Of a DNA stretch of 34,352 bases, positions 18,893 through 25,903 are shown in pieces (positions within the stretch are counted from its first letter, which is position 1; every line of letters starts with the position of its first letter). This stretch comes from Streptococcus ovuberis. GTDB taxonomy: Bacteria > Bacillota > Bacilli > Lactobacillales > Streptococcaceae. Below the pieces are notes generated by a model that searched no databases, had not been told where the DNA came from, and saw only the letters and a list, made by a program, of their open reading frames with translations. Both the position numbers and the translations under genes were made by a program. The stretch spans positions 1 to 34,352 of the forward strand of contig NZ_JAAXPR010000024.1 in the NCBI RefSeq assembly GCF_012396585.1, written 5' to 3'.

Positions 18893-18923
18893 GAAAGGTT
18901 CCTCCTTGTAAGATGATATCTTT

Positions 18924-18929
18924 ATTATA
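18924..18929 (-). promoter_or_regulatory. -10 box of msmK
   Basis: TATAAT on the minus strand, 31 bp before the ATG. The expected -35 position (about 18947-18952) has a weak match and coincides with a TTGCACAAGAA half-site. Confidence 0.55.
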
Positions 18930-18930
18930 A

Positions 18931-18945
18931 ATGAAAACGCTCTTA
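18931..18945. promoter_or_regulatory. cre-like CcpA site in the msmK promoter
   Basis: ATGAAAACGCTCTTA matches WTGWAARCGYWWWCW at 13 of 15 positions and lies between the -10 and -35 regions. That is the position expected for catabolite repression. CcpA binding is inferred. Confidence 0.55.
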
Positions 18946-18966
18946 TTTTCTTGTGCAAGCTGATTG

Positions 18967-19009
18967 AAAAAGACTAATCGTTCTTGTGCAACCTGCACAA
19001 GAACGATTA
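18967..19009 (-). terminator. 16-bp perfect inverted repeat ending the PucR-type gene
   Basis: Arms 18975-18990 and 18994-19009 are perfectly complementary around ACC. On the minus strand the stem is followed by GTCTTTTTC, a good intrinsic terminator. The distal arm includes the stop codon of the regulator gene. Each arm carries TTGTGCA/TGCACAA half-sites, repeated once more at 18948-18958. Confidence 0.75.
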
Positions 19010-19861
19010 AGGATTGAGAAGGGCGAGATAGCAAACAGCCAAATCATCCATATTTCTGAGCGAGAGGCCTGTCTGTTCTTGGAACCTATCCAAGCGGTAT
19101 TGTAAGGTGTTGCGGTGGATATAAAGATTCTGTGCTGCTTTTGTTAGGACAGCTTGAGTCTTCCAAAGACAAAGAATGGTTTCTGGTAAGTCCTCATGAT
19201 GTGTGATCAGCCGAGAGAGAAATTGGTAGAGCTTAGCCGTTTCTTTTTGTTTTTGATTGGACAGGAGTAATTGGCTAAAAGTCGTGACTTGATCTTGTTT
19301 AGCTACTCGGAGCAGGTACTGAAAGAGACGTTGTTCCAATTGAAAAAGATTTGGCCAACTATCTTCCAGATAATTTGGCCAAAATTGACCAATAGCAACC
19401 GAGATTTTCATCCCAAAATCAAACTCTAGGCTGGGTAAGGTTTCCTTGAGGAGATCTTCAACATTAAAATAAGTCTCTTGGTTTAAAACAAGGCAAAAAT
19501 TCTCAGTGTCCAAACTAAAGGAAGACATTAGATTTGGAAAGAAGGCCGCCAGGCTCTTCTGGCACTCCTGGATCAAATCTTTCGGAGGGTTGTGGAGATG
19601 GACGTGTAACCATTGGAGATTATTTGCTGACTGGGGAGCTTGGCCCTCTCCGTATACCAAATAAGCTATCCAAGGGGTCAGGCTGTCAGTAGAAGATTTT
19701 GACTGCTGGAAAGCTTGGATGAGGTATTGCTCTCTAGGGCTGAGTAGGTCTGGATTAAAGCTCAGCCATTGTCCATCCTCTAAAGGAATAGCTAAAGCGC
19801 CATCGGTCGGAGGATAACCTAATCGCTTTGCTTCTGGAAATAAATAATGAAAATCAGACAC
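19007..19861 (-). CDS. PucR/CdaR-type transcriptional regulator
   Basis: About 284 residues from GTG 19861 (MSDFHYLFPEAKRLG). The C-terminal 60 residues form the PucR-type HTH: TKAAQNLYIHRNTLQYRLDR followed by TGLSLRNMDDLAVCYLALL. The N-terminal part is an unassigned sensor region of about 200 residues. GTG is chosen because GAAGGAG lies 6 nt upstream. The in-frame ATG at 19909 lies upstream of the probable -10 box (19900-19905), so it is not in the transcript. It is directly upstream of msmK, and repeated half-sites link the two genes. A role in carbohydrate control is inferred. Confidence 0.8.
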   Translation of the reverse strand: MSDFHYLFPEAKRLGYPPTDGALAIPLEDGQWLSFNPDLLSPREQYLIQAFQQSKSSTDSLTPWIAYLVYGEGQAPQSANNLQWLHVHLHNPPKDLIQECQKSLAAFFPNLMSSFSLDTENFCLVLNQETYFNVEDLLKETLPSLEFDFGMKISVAIGQFWPNYLEDSWPNLFQLEQRLFQYLLRVAKQDQVTTFSQLLLSNQKQKETAKLYQFLSRLITHHEDLPETILCLWKTQAVLTKAAQNLYIHRNTLQYRLDRFQEQTGLSLRNMDDLAVCYLALLNP

Positions 19862-19899
19862 AAAAAACTCCTTCTCATATTGAAAATCCTTTCTCTGAT

Positions 19900-19908
19900 A
19901 GTATACCA
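19900..19908 (-). promoter_or_regulatory. Extended -10 promoter of the PucR-type gene
   Basis: TGG-TATACT on the minus strand, about 40 bp before GTG 19861. It decides the start codon. Confidence 0.55.
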
Positions 19909-20022
19909 TATTCTGAAAACAGCGTCTTAAACGGTATGAGCTTTCTTTAAGGAAACTTGGTTAAACTAAATGGGACAGTTCATTAAGAATTGATGATGGC
20001 GCAGGTCTTTTTCGGAAAAACG

Positions 20023-20031
20023 TGCTATAAT
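20023..20031 (+). promoter_or_regulatory. Extended -10 promoter facing ciaR across the IS remnant
   Basis: TGC-TATAAT on the plus strand. No plus-strand gene follows until ciaR at 20865, so transcripts would run antisense through the IS110 remnant. It may be the old ciaRH promoter or a chance match. Confidence 0.4.
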
Positions 20032-20076
20032 AAATGAATAAGCAAAGTCTAGTGGTAAAAAGTCAAGCCAAAGTTT

Positions 20077-20505
20077 TCAAAACTTTAGTTGATTTTCTAG
20101 AAAATGGGGTGCACTAAAAACACCTAGTGAAAATCGCTCAATACGGAAATAATCGGCGATATAGAAGGTATCAAGAGCATCATTCTTGTTTTCTTCGAAG
20201 GCTTCGCGATACTTCTTGATTTTGTTGGGCTGTTCCACCATGACTTCAACCTTAAGAGCTTTCAAGTCGCTGTCTTCGTGAAAGAACATGGCAGGATGAA
20301 AACTGTAGAGACTGGTCGCTTCCATGCCAATGACGATGCGTTCAAAGGCATGGCTGTCATTGAGTTTGAGAACCTGCTTCTTGATGTCAGAAGCACCCGT
20401 TAAGTCATTAGGGAGCGAAGCAGTGAAGGGGGTCGTTGTATCACTGAGCATGATACAAACGTCCAGTTTGGTTGCGCTAACGTCTAAACCGACAAAACAT
20501 TTCAT
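20077..20505 (-). pseudogene. Truncated IS110-family transposase
   Basis: 142 codons against roughly 400 for intact members. The RuvC-like DEDD half is recognisable: FVGLDVSATKLDV (Asp), IVIGMEATSLYSFH (Glu), and NKNDALDTFYIADYFR (Asp-Asp pair). After about residue 130 the sequence ends in an unrelated tail, and the C-terminal transposase half with the catalytic Ser is missing. AAAGGAG is 9-10 nt before the ATG. It should be inactive. The palindrome AAAGTTTTcAAAACTTT (20070-20086) is at the broken end. Confidence 0.88.
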
Positions 20506-20541
20506 GTGGAAGGTCTCCTTTCATTTGGATTTGGAAAGTTT

Positions 20542-20798
20542 CTTGACTACTGTAAGGTTCCCCAGAAACACCTTGAACCAACAGCCTCGCATAAGAGAAT
20601 TCGAGTCACTAACTCACTTGCCGCCTGTAGCCTACTAGATACAGAAGTGAGCCTAGTGGAAACAGCTAGTGTGTTGGACGTAGGGACAAGGCTTGGGTAA
20701 CAGACTTTATTTTGAAGTCTACGCAACAAGGAGACAAAGAAACAACCATGAGTCCATTCCATGGCTCTATTGTTCTGGAAAACCTTGCAATAGTCAAG
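20542..20798. repeat. 26-bp inverted repeat pair enclosing a structured 205-bp segment
   Basis: Arms 20542-20567 and 20773-20798 are inverted copies of CTTGACTAnTGnAAGGTTnn plus CCAGAA, with 22 of 26 identical. On the minus (transposase-sense) strand three of the four differences become G-U pairs. The interior has further short stems such as AGACTT/AAGTCT (20703-20719). It lies in the non-coding end of the IS110 remnant and could be its guide-RNA region. Confidence 0.6.
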
Positions 20799-20864
20799 CG
20801 ATAACATTGGTTACACTTGGGATTGAAATATCCCCATTAACTTATTCTACGAGGAGATACAAAG

Positions 20865-21539
20865 ATGATTAAAATTTTATTAGTTGAAGATGATTTAAAT
20901 CTCTCAAATTCGGTATTTGACTTTTTGGAGGATTTTGCGAGCGTTACACAGGTGTTTGAGGGTGAAGAAGGGCTTTATGAAGCAGAATCAGGAATTTACG
21001 ATTTAATTTTATTAGATTTGATGTTGCCAGAAAAAGATGGCTTCACAGTTCTTAAGGAACTGCGACAAAAAGGCATTTCTACACCCGTTTTAATCATGAC
21101 GGCCAAGGAAAGTATTGATGATAAGGGCCATGGTTTCGAGCTAGGAGCAGATGATTATCTGACCAAGCCTTTCTATTTGGAAGAGCTCAAAATGCGGATT
21201 CAAGCACTGTTGAAACGTTCCGGAAAACTGACAGAGAATCAGCTTTCGTATGGTAATGTATCTGTTAATTTGTCTACCAATACTGTTCAGATTGATGGTA
21301 AGGTAGTAGAATTTTTGGGCAAAGAATTTGATTTGCTGATTTATTTCCTCCAAAACCAAAATGTCATTTTGCCCAAAAACCAAATTTTTGACCGTATTTG
21401 GGGCTTTGACAGTGATACAACCGTTTCAGTTGTAGAAGTTTATATGTCTAAAATTCGTAAAAAGTTAAAAGGGACTACATTTGAGTCGAATCTTTCGACA
21501 TTAAGGAGTGTGGGGTATATTTTAAAACATGAGGGATAA
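20865..21539 (+). CDS. ciaR: Two-component response regulator CiaR
   Basis: OmpR-type regulator, 224 residues. Receiver domain with acidic pocket Glu8-Asp9-Asp10, phospho-acceptor Asp51 in [10 protein letters not shown], Thr in LIMTAKES, Lys in LTKPF. The C-terminal winged helix ends in [15 protein letters not shown] and LRSVGYIL. Sequence and length match my memory of pneumococcal CiaR closely. CiaRH responds to envelope stress and controls competence, beta-lactam tolerance and small csRNAs. GAGGAG is 9 nt before the ATG. No TTTAAG-N5-TTTAAG CiaR box is visible in the 300 bp upstream, which is IS110 sequence. It overlaps ciaH by 11 nt. Confidence 0.95.
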   Translation: MIKILLVEDDLNLSNSVFDFLEDFASVTQVFEGEEGLYEAESGIYDLILLDLMLPEKDGFTVLKELRQKGISTPVLIMTAKESIDDKGHGFELGADDYLTKPFYLEELKMRIQALLKRSGKLTENQLSYGNVSVNLSTNTVQIDGKVVEFLGKEFDLLIYFLQNQNVILPKNQIFDRIWGFDSDTTVSVVEVYMSKIRKKLKGTTFESNLSTLRSVGYILKHEG

Positions 21540-22863
21540 ATTCAGAAAAATGCTAAAGTCAGATACCTTCGCTTATTTTCTCCGCTATACTAGTATCTTT
21601 AGTTTTGTTTTTCTCATAATGACTGTGATTATTTTACAAATCATGGCAGCGACCCTTTATCGAACAACGGATGAGGCTCTTCTGCAATCTGCTGAAAAAC
21701 CTGAAAAGATCATTCTTCTAGCTCAAGTTCGTTCTATCCTAGGACCTGATATTAGTGAATTTAAAATTAAGGCAGATCCTAAGAATGAGAATCATAATCC
21801 AAGCGGTTCAGATCAAATTCTCCGAGCACCTGCAAACAGCAATGTGATATTGTTTGATGATGAGTATACTATTGTTAGTGACAATGATTCAACCCTTGGT
21901 TTAGATGGAATTCAACCCAATTTTTCTGATTTGAATACTGTTAGAGAAGTCTCAGTTAAAACAACGTTTGACAGGATAGATGATTATCGATATATTGTCA
22001 CTAAAGTTTCTGAAGATGAGGGGTTTGAGAACATCACCTATGCGATGTTATTGATTAACGTTAGTCAGTTGAAACTGATGAATGCAGAGAATAAGAAAAT
22101 TGTCATGGTGGTTATGGCATCATTTTGGTTAATCTCTATTTTAGCTTCAGTTGCTTTGACTGTATTGACCATTCGGCCAATTCGTGAAGCTTATGAAAAG
22201 CAAAAATCCTTTGTTGCTAATGCTAGTCACGAATTACGGACCCCTTTGACAGTTTTGCAAAACCGTTTGGAAGCTCTTTTTCGTCGACCCGAAGCGACCA
22301 TCATGGATCAGTTTGAAGCGATAGCCTCAAGTTTAGATGAGGTCCGAAATATGCGGATTTTAACGACTAATTTGCTAAATATCGCTAGGCGAGACGGTGA
22401 CTTCCAAGTTACTATAGAGGATATTCAGCCAGAGTTTTTTGAGACAACTTTTGACAATTATAGCCTGATTGCAGATGAGACGGGCAAACGGTTTGTAGGG
22501 CACAATTTGGTACGGCAAACGATTCGCATGGATATTACGCTATTGAAACAAGTCTTGACCATCTTGTTTGACAATGCGGTAAAATACACTGAAGCTGATG
22601 GGGATATCTATATGGTATCACGTTTGCGTGATCGGCAACTGATCATCACTGTCGAAGACAATGGGATTGGTATTTCAGATGAGGATAAAAAGAAAATATT
22701 TGATCGCTTTTACCGTGTTGATAAGGCTAGAACACGTCAGAATGGTGGGCTAGGTCTAGGACTTTCTCTAGCTAAGCAAATCGTTGATCGGCTGGGTGGA
22801 CAAATTATCGTTCAAGATCGTCATCCTAAAGGAACGATTTTTGAGATAAAATTACCGCTTTGA
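21529..22863 (+). CDS. ciaH: Sensor histidine kinase CiaH
   Basis: 444 residues. Two membrane helices (about 17-41 and 185-205) flank an extracellular sensor region. The H-box [17 protein letters not shown] carries His234. N-box [13 protein letters not shown]1 [20 protein letters not shown] and G2 [14 protein letters not shown] are intact. It phosphorylates CiaR. The 11-nt overlap with ciaR indicates coupled translation. Confidence 0.95.
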   Translation: MRDKFRKMLKSDTFAYFLRYTSIFSFVFLIMTVIILQIMAATLYRTTDEALLQSAEKPEKIILLAQVRSILGPDISEFKIKADPKNENHNPSGSDQILRAPANSNVILFDDEYTIVSDNDSTLGLDGIQPNFSDLNTVREVSVKTTFDRIDDYRYIVTKVSEDEGFENITYAMLLINVSQLKLMNAENKKIVMVVMASFWLISILASVALTVLTIRPIREAYEKQKSFVANASHELRTPLTVLQNRLEALFRRPEATIMDQFEAIASSLDEVRNMRILTTNLLNIARRDGDFQVTIEDIQPEFFETTFDNYSLIADETGKRFVGHNLVRQTIRMDITLLKQVLTILFDNAVKYTEADGDIYMVSRLRDRQLIITVEDNGIGISDEDKKKIFDRFYRVDKARTRQNGGLGLGLSLAKQIVDRLGGQIIVQDRHPKGTIFEIKLPL

Positions 22864-22996
22864 AGGAATCTGAAATAGACTAGCCAACTCTATTTCAAAA
22901 ACCATCTTTACAGTGAACAACGAAGAGGCGACAGCCCTTTCAAACTAACTTTATAACAGAAAGGTTTACCCATTATTCTTTTGAAGTAGAACACTT

Positions 22997-23038
22997 CTAA
23001 AAGGCTTGAGTTTTTTTAAAAAAATTCAAGCCTTTTAG
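22997..23038. repeat. 42-nt near-perfect palindrome between ciaH and a convergent gene
   Basis: Two 21-base arms (CTAAAAGGCTTGAG + T7, then A7 + TTCAAGCCTTTTAG) with one mismatch and no loop. It lies between convergent genes, so a bidirectional terminator is likely, although the T-run is inside the arms. A GAAATAGA/TCTATTTC hairpin lies just after ciaH (about 22872-22896), and a weak minus-strand terminator (ACGG/CCGT then CTTTTTC) lies at 23051-23072. Confidence 0.65.
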
Positions 23039-23112
23039 CTAAGTTTATTGAGAAAAAGACGGAAAGAACCGTAACAAAATCTTTGGTATTATCCTTTAGA
23101 GTGGATAATATG

Positions 23113-23634
23113 TCATGTGTTTATTTTGCTAAGCTGGGAGAGAAAGTCGGTGATAGCAGCTTGGTCTTTCAAGATAATTACTTTATCAGGATATTGTTGC
23201 TGGACACTCTGATAACGGATTTTAGCCTTTTGGGATCGCCCTCGGTGTAGCACCCAAAGGATAAAATCCAGATCAAGTTTTTCTGGACAATCAGGCGCCA
23301 TATCCTCGCGGACTTTCCCTTTGTAATGCCAATAGCGTTTGATGACACGCCATAAGGACAGCCAGCGCGGAAAGAGTAGTAAGATGATGTGGTCGGCTTC
23401 CGCCATCCGGCGTTCATAATGCGCAAAACTATAATTTCCCTCAATCACCCAGGAAGAATGAGCAGCCATAAAATTTCCTAAATCAGCAATTAGCTCCTCT
23501 TTTGGACGTTCTTGCCAGTTAGGCAAGAATTGGAGAGTATCGAGATGCAATTTAGGAAGTTGATAATGCTGGGCTAGGGCTTTAGCTAAAGTTGATTTAC
23601 CGCTGCCAGAATAGCCCATAATAACAATTTTCAT
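23113..23634 (-). CDS. P-loop kinase-like protein (topology-modulation/FlaR-like)
   Basis: 173 residues from ATG 23634, preceded by GGGAGG. The longer in-frame start at 23718 lies inside rpsT. Walker A GYSGSGKST at residues 7-15; LHLDTLQFLPNW and WVIEGNYS are typical of the adenylate-kinase-like proteins annotated as DNA topology modulation protein. ILLLFPRWLSLWRVIKRY and RSQKAKIRYQ follow. The true substrate is unknown. It lies just downstream of the rpsT terminator, so expression depends on read-through or on its own promoter. Confidence 0.85.
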   Translation of the reverse strand: MKIVIMGYSGSGKSTLAKALAQHYQLPKLHLDTLQFLPNWQERPKEELIADLGNFMAAHSSWVIEGNYSFAHYERRMAEADHIILLLFPRWLSLWRVIKRYWHYKGKVREDMAPDCPEKLDLDFILWVLHRGRSQKAKIRYQSVQQQYPDKVIILKDQAAITDFLSQLSKINT

Positions 23635-23650
23635 AGAGACCTCCCGCAGG

Positions 23651-23676
23651 AAAAAGAAAACCACCTTGCGGTGGTT
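23651..23676 (-). terminator. Intrinsic terminator of rpsT
   Basis: Minus-strand stem AACCACC/GGTGGTT (23659-23665/23670-23676) with loop GCAA, then TTCTTTTT. The ribosome site of the P-loop gene follows immediately. Confidence 0.85.
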
Positions 23677-23683
23677 AACAGTA

Positions 23684-23917
23684 TTAAGCCAATTTAGAAG
23701 CAAGGCGCGCTTTGTCACGGCTTGCTTTGTTTTTATGAATCAAGCCTTTAGTTTCTGCTTTGTCAATCGCTGAGCTAGCAGCGCGGAAAAGTTCTTCAGA
23801 AGGATTTGCTTCGAAAGCCTTAATCGCAGTACGCATTGCTGATTTTTGCGCTGAATTTTTTGCGTTTTGAGAAACAGTTTTTTCAGCGCGTTTGATAGCT
23901 GATTTAATATTTGCCAA
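23684..23917 (-). CDS. rpsT: 30S ribosomal protein S20
   Basis: 77 residues starting M(TTG)[13 protein letters not shown], lysine- and alanine-rich, ending [11 protein letters not shown]. It binds 16S rRNA early in 30S assembly. The start is TTG at 23917, placed by GGAGG 8-9 nt upstream and by the conserved ANIKSAIKR start. The upstream ATG at 23932 overlaps the ribosome site itself. A UUG start is also used by E. coli rpsT, where it is part of autoregulation; a similar role here is inference. It has a strong promoter at 23950-23978. Confidence 0.95.
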   Translation of the reverse strand: MANIKSAIKRAEKTVSQNAKNSAQKSAMRTAIKAFEANPSEELFRAASSAIDKAETKGLIHKNKASRDKARLASKLA

Positions 23918-23949
23918 TTTTTTCACCTCCATCTTAATCTAACCATACC

Positions 23950-23978
23950 ATTATATCTGAATTTGTGAGCTTTGACAA
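23950..23978 (-). promoter_or_regulatory. Strong promoter of rpsT
   Basis: Minus-strand TTGTCA (23973-23978), 17-bp spacer, TATAAT (23950-23955). Near-consensus sigma-A promoter ending at the coaA stop codon. Confidence 0.85.
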
Positions 23979-23985
23979 GCATTAT

Positions 23986-24906
23986 TTATTTTTTTAGTAA
24001 GATTTTATCAATTTTATGGTTGGCTGACTTATGAAGGATGATTTCTGCTCGACTGCGTGTAGGCTGGATATACTGTTGTAAGTTTGGAAGGTTGATGGAT
24101 TCCCAAGTGTCTCTGGCAACTTGAATTGCCTCGCTATAAGGAAGTTTGGTAAACCGATGGTAATAGTTGTTTGGATCGTGTTCAGCTAATTCTAACAATT
24201 TGGTGAACCGTTCCAAGTACCAGTTTTCAATGTCCTTTGGCTCAGCATCTACATAGATAGAAAAGTCAAAGTAATCACTTATGTAGAGCCCTTGGTTTTG
24301 AGGATTCTGAAATACATTAATTCCTTCGACAATTAAAAAATCGGGAGTCTTGATGGTTTGGGCCTGATCTTTTAGGATATCGTAGGTTTCGTGGGAATAG
24401 ATTGGAATGTCAACTTCTTGGCCATTTTTAATGTTGTCCAGGAAATTTAGCAAAAGCTCCATGTCATAGGACTCAGGGAAGCCTTTACGGTCCATTAGAT
24501 TTCTCGCTTTAAGAACAGCATTGGGGTAGAGGAAGCCGTCAGTAGTGACTAGCTCAACGCGAGCGTTTTTAAAGGTCCGAGACAAAAGCATCTGCAAGAG
24601 GCGACTAGTAGTGGATTTCCCAACGGCTACTGAACCAGAGACACCAATGATAAAAGGCTTTTGGCGGATCTGTTCTTGGATGAAAAGGCTTTTGGAAAAG
24701 GAAAGGTCCTCGCTGGCCTTTTTGTAGATACGAATCAAACTTGTTAGGGGAAGGTAAATATCGATCACATCCTGGAGGCTGATCTGGTCGTTAAGTGATT
24801 TGACTGATTCCAACTCTTGAGAAGTCAAGGGAGGAGTCGTTTTACGGTGTAGCGTTTGCCAGTTGTCTCGAGAGATAACTTCAAAGTTGATGAATTCTTT
24901 TAGCAT
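23986..24906 (-). CDS. coaA: Type I pantothenate kinase
   Basis: Phosphorylates pantothenate, the first step of CoA synthesis. 306 residues from ATG 24906, with AAGGAA upstream. P-loop GSVAVGKS at 91-98, [48 protein letters not shown]. Length and motifs match the streptococcal enzyme. It is transcribed in the direction of rpsT but probably separately. Confidence 0.96.
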   Translation of the reverse strand: MLKEFINFEVISRDNWQTLHRKTTPPLTSQELESVKSLNDQISLQDVIDIYLPLTSLIRIYKKASEDLSFSKSLFIQEQIRQKPFIIGVSGSVAVGKSTTSRLLQMLLSRTFKNARVELVTTDGFLYPNAVLKARNLMDRKGFPESYDMELLLNFLDNIKNGQEVDIPIYSHETYDILKDQAQTIKTPDFLIVEGINVFQNPQNQGLYISDYFDFSIYVDAEPKDIENWYLERFTKLLELAEHDPNNYYHRFTKLPYSEAIQVARDTWESINLPNLQQYIQPTRSRAEIILHKSANHKIDKILLKK

Positions 24907-24941
24907 GAATAATTCCTTAATATGATAATGAGTTCCACTAT

Positions 24942-24950
24942 AGTATAGCA
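24942..24950 (-). promoter_or_regulatory. Extended -10 promoter of coaA
   Basis: TGC-TATACT on the minus strand, about 36 bp before the coaA start. Confidence 0.5.
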
Positions 24951-24991
24951 AAAAATGGTGCCTTAGCGCTACTTGAAGTCGTCATCTAGCT

Positions 24992-25018
24992 AAAAATACC
25001 TTGGTCAGAAAACCAAGG
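24992..25018 (-). terminator. Terminator of the small-protein module
   Basis: Minus-strand stem CCTTGGT/ACCAAGG with loop TTTTCTG-like (25006-25011), then TATTTTT. It starts 10 nt after the stop of the 57-aa gene. Confidence 0.75.
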
Positions 25019-25027
25019 CATTTACCA

Positions 25028-25201
25028 TTATGATCGCTTGCGACTGATGGAAAAGCATAGACTTGAAAGCACAGCTGATATTCCCTCAACAATACGGTAG
25101 AGGTCTTGTGTGCTTCCCCGTTCTATCTGAAAACTGGATAAGAGTAGGTAGCAGGCGATTATACCGATAAGGATAGATAGTAGTTTTAGTCCTGTTTTCA
25201 C
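25028..25201 (-). CDS. Small membrane protein, 57 aa
   Basis: GTG-started 57-residue protein beginning MKTGLKLLSILIGIIACY. The ribosome site is excellent: AAAGGAGG, 7 nt before the GTG. One clear membrane helix covers about 5-24. A second hydrophobic or amphipathic stretch (YRIVEGISAVLSSLCFSI, 35-52) precedes a basic tail SRKRS. I do not recognise the family. It starts 14 nt after the stop of the small disrupted gene upstream and is followed by its own terminator, so it is the last gene of a short minus-strand operon. Size and context would fit a bacteriocin-immunity or toxin-like peptide, but that is speculation. Confidence 0.65.
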   Translation of the reverse strand: MKTGLKLLSILIGIIACYLLLSSFQIERGSTQDLYRIVEGISAVLSSLCFSISRKRS

Positions 25202-25215
25202 TTGTCGTCCTCCTT

Positions 25216-25440
25216 TTACGAGACAATGATACCCCCATAGGGTGTAATGGTAATTGTTGCGCCTCGACCAAGGCTGACTGCTCTTTTCATTGCTTGGCGG
25301 TGGGTCATGTTAATAATGCTAGCGGCTGTAATAGCAGCACTAACTTTCCAATGAAGAAAACCGGCTAAGCTTCCCTAAGTTAATCCATCGCCCAATCTCT
25401 TAGAGTGGTCAATAGCTGACTTGGTATCGGCGTCAGACAT
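25216..25440 (-). pseudogene. Small gene interrupted by an in-frame TAG
   Basis: From ATG 25440 (AGGA just upstream) the frame reads 21 residues (MSDADTKSAIDHSKRLGDG..) to TAG at 25375-25377. It then stays open in the same frame for 52 more codons: AGFLHWKVSAAITAASIIN, MTHRQAMKRAVSLGRGATI, and PYGGIIVS before TAA. The lack of a frame shift suggests a single nonsense mutation in a 74-residue protein. The C-terminal part could restart at the ATG of MTHRQAMKR. It has a short hydrophobic Ala/Ile segment and a Gly-rich end. Family not recognised. Confidence 0.55.
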
Positions 25441-25451
25441 ATATCCTAATA

Positions 25452-25778
25452 TTACCTATTACCGTCCCAGCCATGTTCAATACGTGTTTGAGAAGATGAT
25501 TTAAACAGAGAATTCGAAGTTATGACTACAAATTTTTCTGAGGTGAGAAAGGAGTGACCAGTATCAAGTAAATGGTTCATCTCATTGCGATTGGTTTTGA
25601 CAAAATCAATCGCATCCAGAGCGTACCCTTGCTCAAGAGCAGCATTTTCATCTATGGTTAATCTTCCAATAGAGGTTATTGAGATAAATTTATCAAGGAA
25701 TCCATATCGAAATAATCCATAGTCACATTTGATCGTGCAGATATGTGAGATCTCCTGCCTTAACGGTGAATTTCTATA
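25452..25778 (-). pseudogene. 5'-less remnant of an unidentified coding region
   Basis: 108 codons open from just after a TAG (25779-25781) to TAA at 25452, without a usable start codon near the beginning. The composition is protein-like: YGLFRYGFLDKF, RLTIDENAALEQGYALDAID, KTNRNEMNHLLDTGHSFLTS, KFVVITSNSLF, QTRIEHGWDGNR. Just upstream, another frame shows EVGLQAFTLADIEDFTILVV, then a stop, so the upstream gene seems to have frame-shifted as well. Function unknown. It ends 12 nt before the ATG of the next small gene, so all three formed one operon. Confidence 0.5.
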
Positions 25779-25811
25779 CTACAAGTATAGTAAAATCTTC
25801 AATATCTGCCA

Positions 25812-25826
25812 AAGTAAACGCTTGCA
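25812..25826. promoter_or_regulatory. cre-like site upstream of the nucleoside operon
   Basis: AAGTAAACGCTTGCA matches the cre consensus at 13 of 15 positions. It is about 45 bp upstream of the -35 of the rsmC-pdp promoter. CcpA control is inferred. Confidence 0.5.
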
Positions 25827-25867
25827 ATCCGACTTCGGAAATGATATACTAAAATTCCAGTTGGATA

Positions 25868-25897
25868 ATTGAGACGCTTTCAAAAATATGATAAAAT
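25868..25897 (+). promoter_or_regulatory. Promoter of the rsmC-pdp-deoC-cdd operon with overlapping cre-like site
   Basis: TTGAGA (25869-25874), 17-bp spacer, TAAAAT (25892-25897), 6 bp before the start codon region, so the leader is nearly absent or very short. The -35 and spacer overlap ATTGAGACGCTTTCA (25868-25882), 12 of 15 to cre with an intact right half. Confidence 0.55.
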
Positions 25898-25903
25898 AGG
25901 TTT

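Larger units (their letters stand above)
20077..20800 (-). mobile_element. IS110-family element remnant with its upstream non-coding end
   Basis: It consists of the truncated transposase plus about 300 bp of non-coding DNA upstream of its ATG (20506-20800). In intact IS110 elements this upstream end encodes the bridge RNA that guides recombination. The outer boundary is not defined: IS110 elements lack simple terminal inverted repeats, and the right part is lost. Confidence 0.6.

Noticed and set aside
19862..19909. ATG giving a 300-residue PucR-type protein
   Set aside because: It lies upstream of the probable -10 box; GTG 19861 has a proper ribosome site.
20506..20807. ORFs on both strands upstream of the IS110 transposase
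   Set aside because: They share a short peptide only because of the 26-bp inverted repeat; no ribosome sites and no family resemblance.
22864..23112. Possible CiaR-controlled csRNA downstream of ciaH
   Set aside because: No TTTAAG-N5-TTTAAG box was found here or elsewhere in the intergenic regions.
25086..25271. 61-codon minus-strand ORF overlapping the small-protein module
   Set aside because: It is in a different frame from the two genes with ribosome sites; basic, irregular composition.
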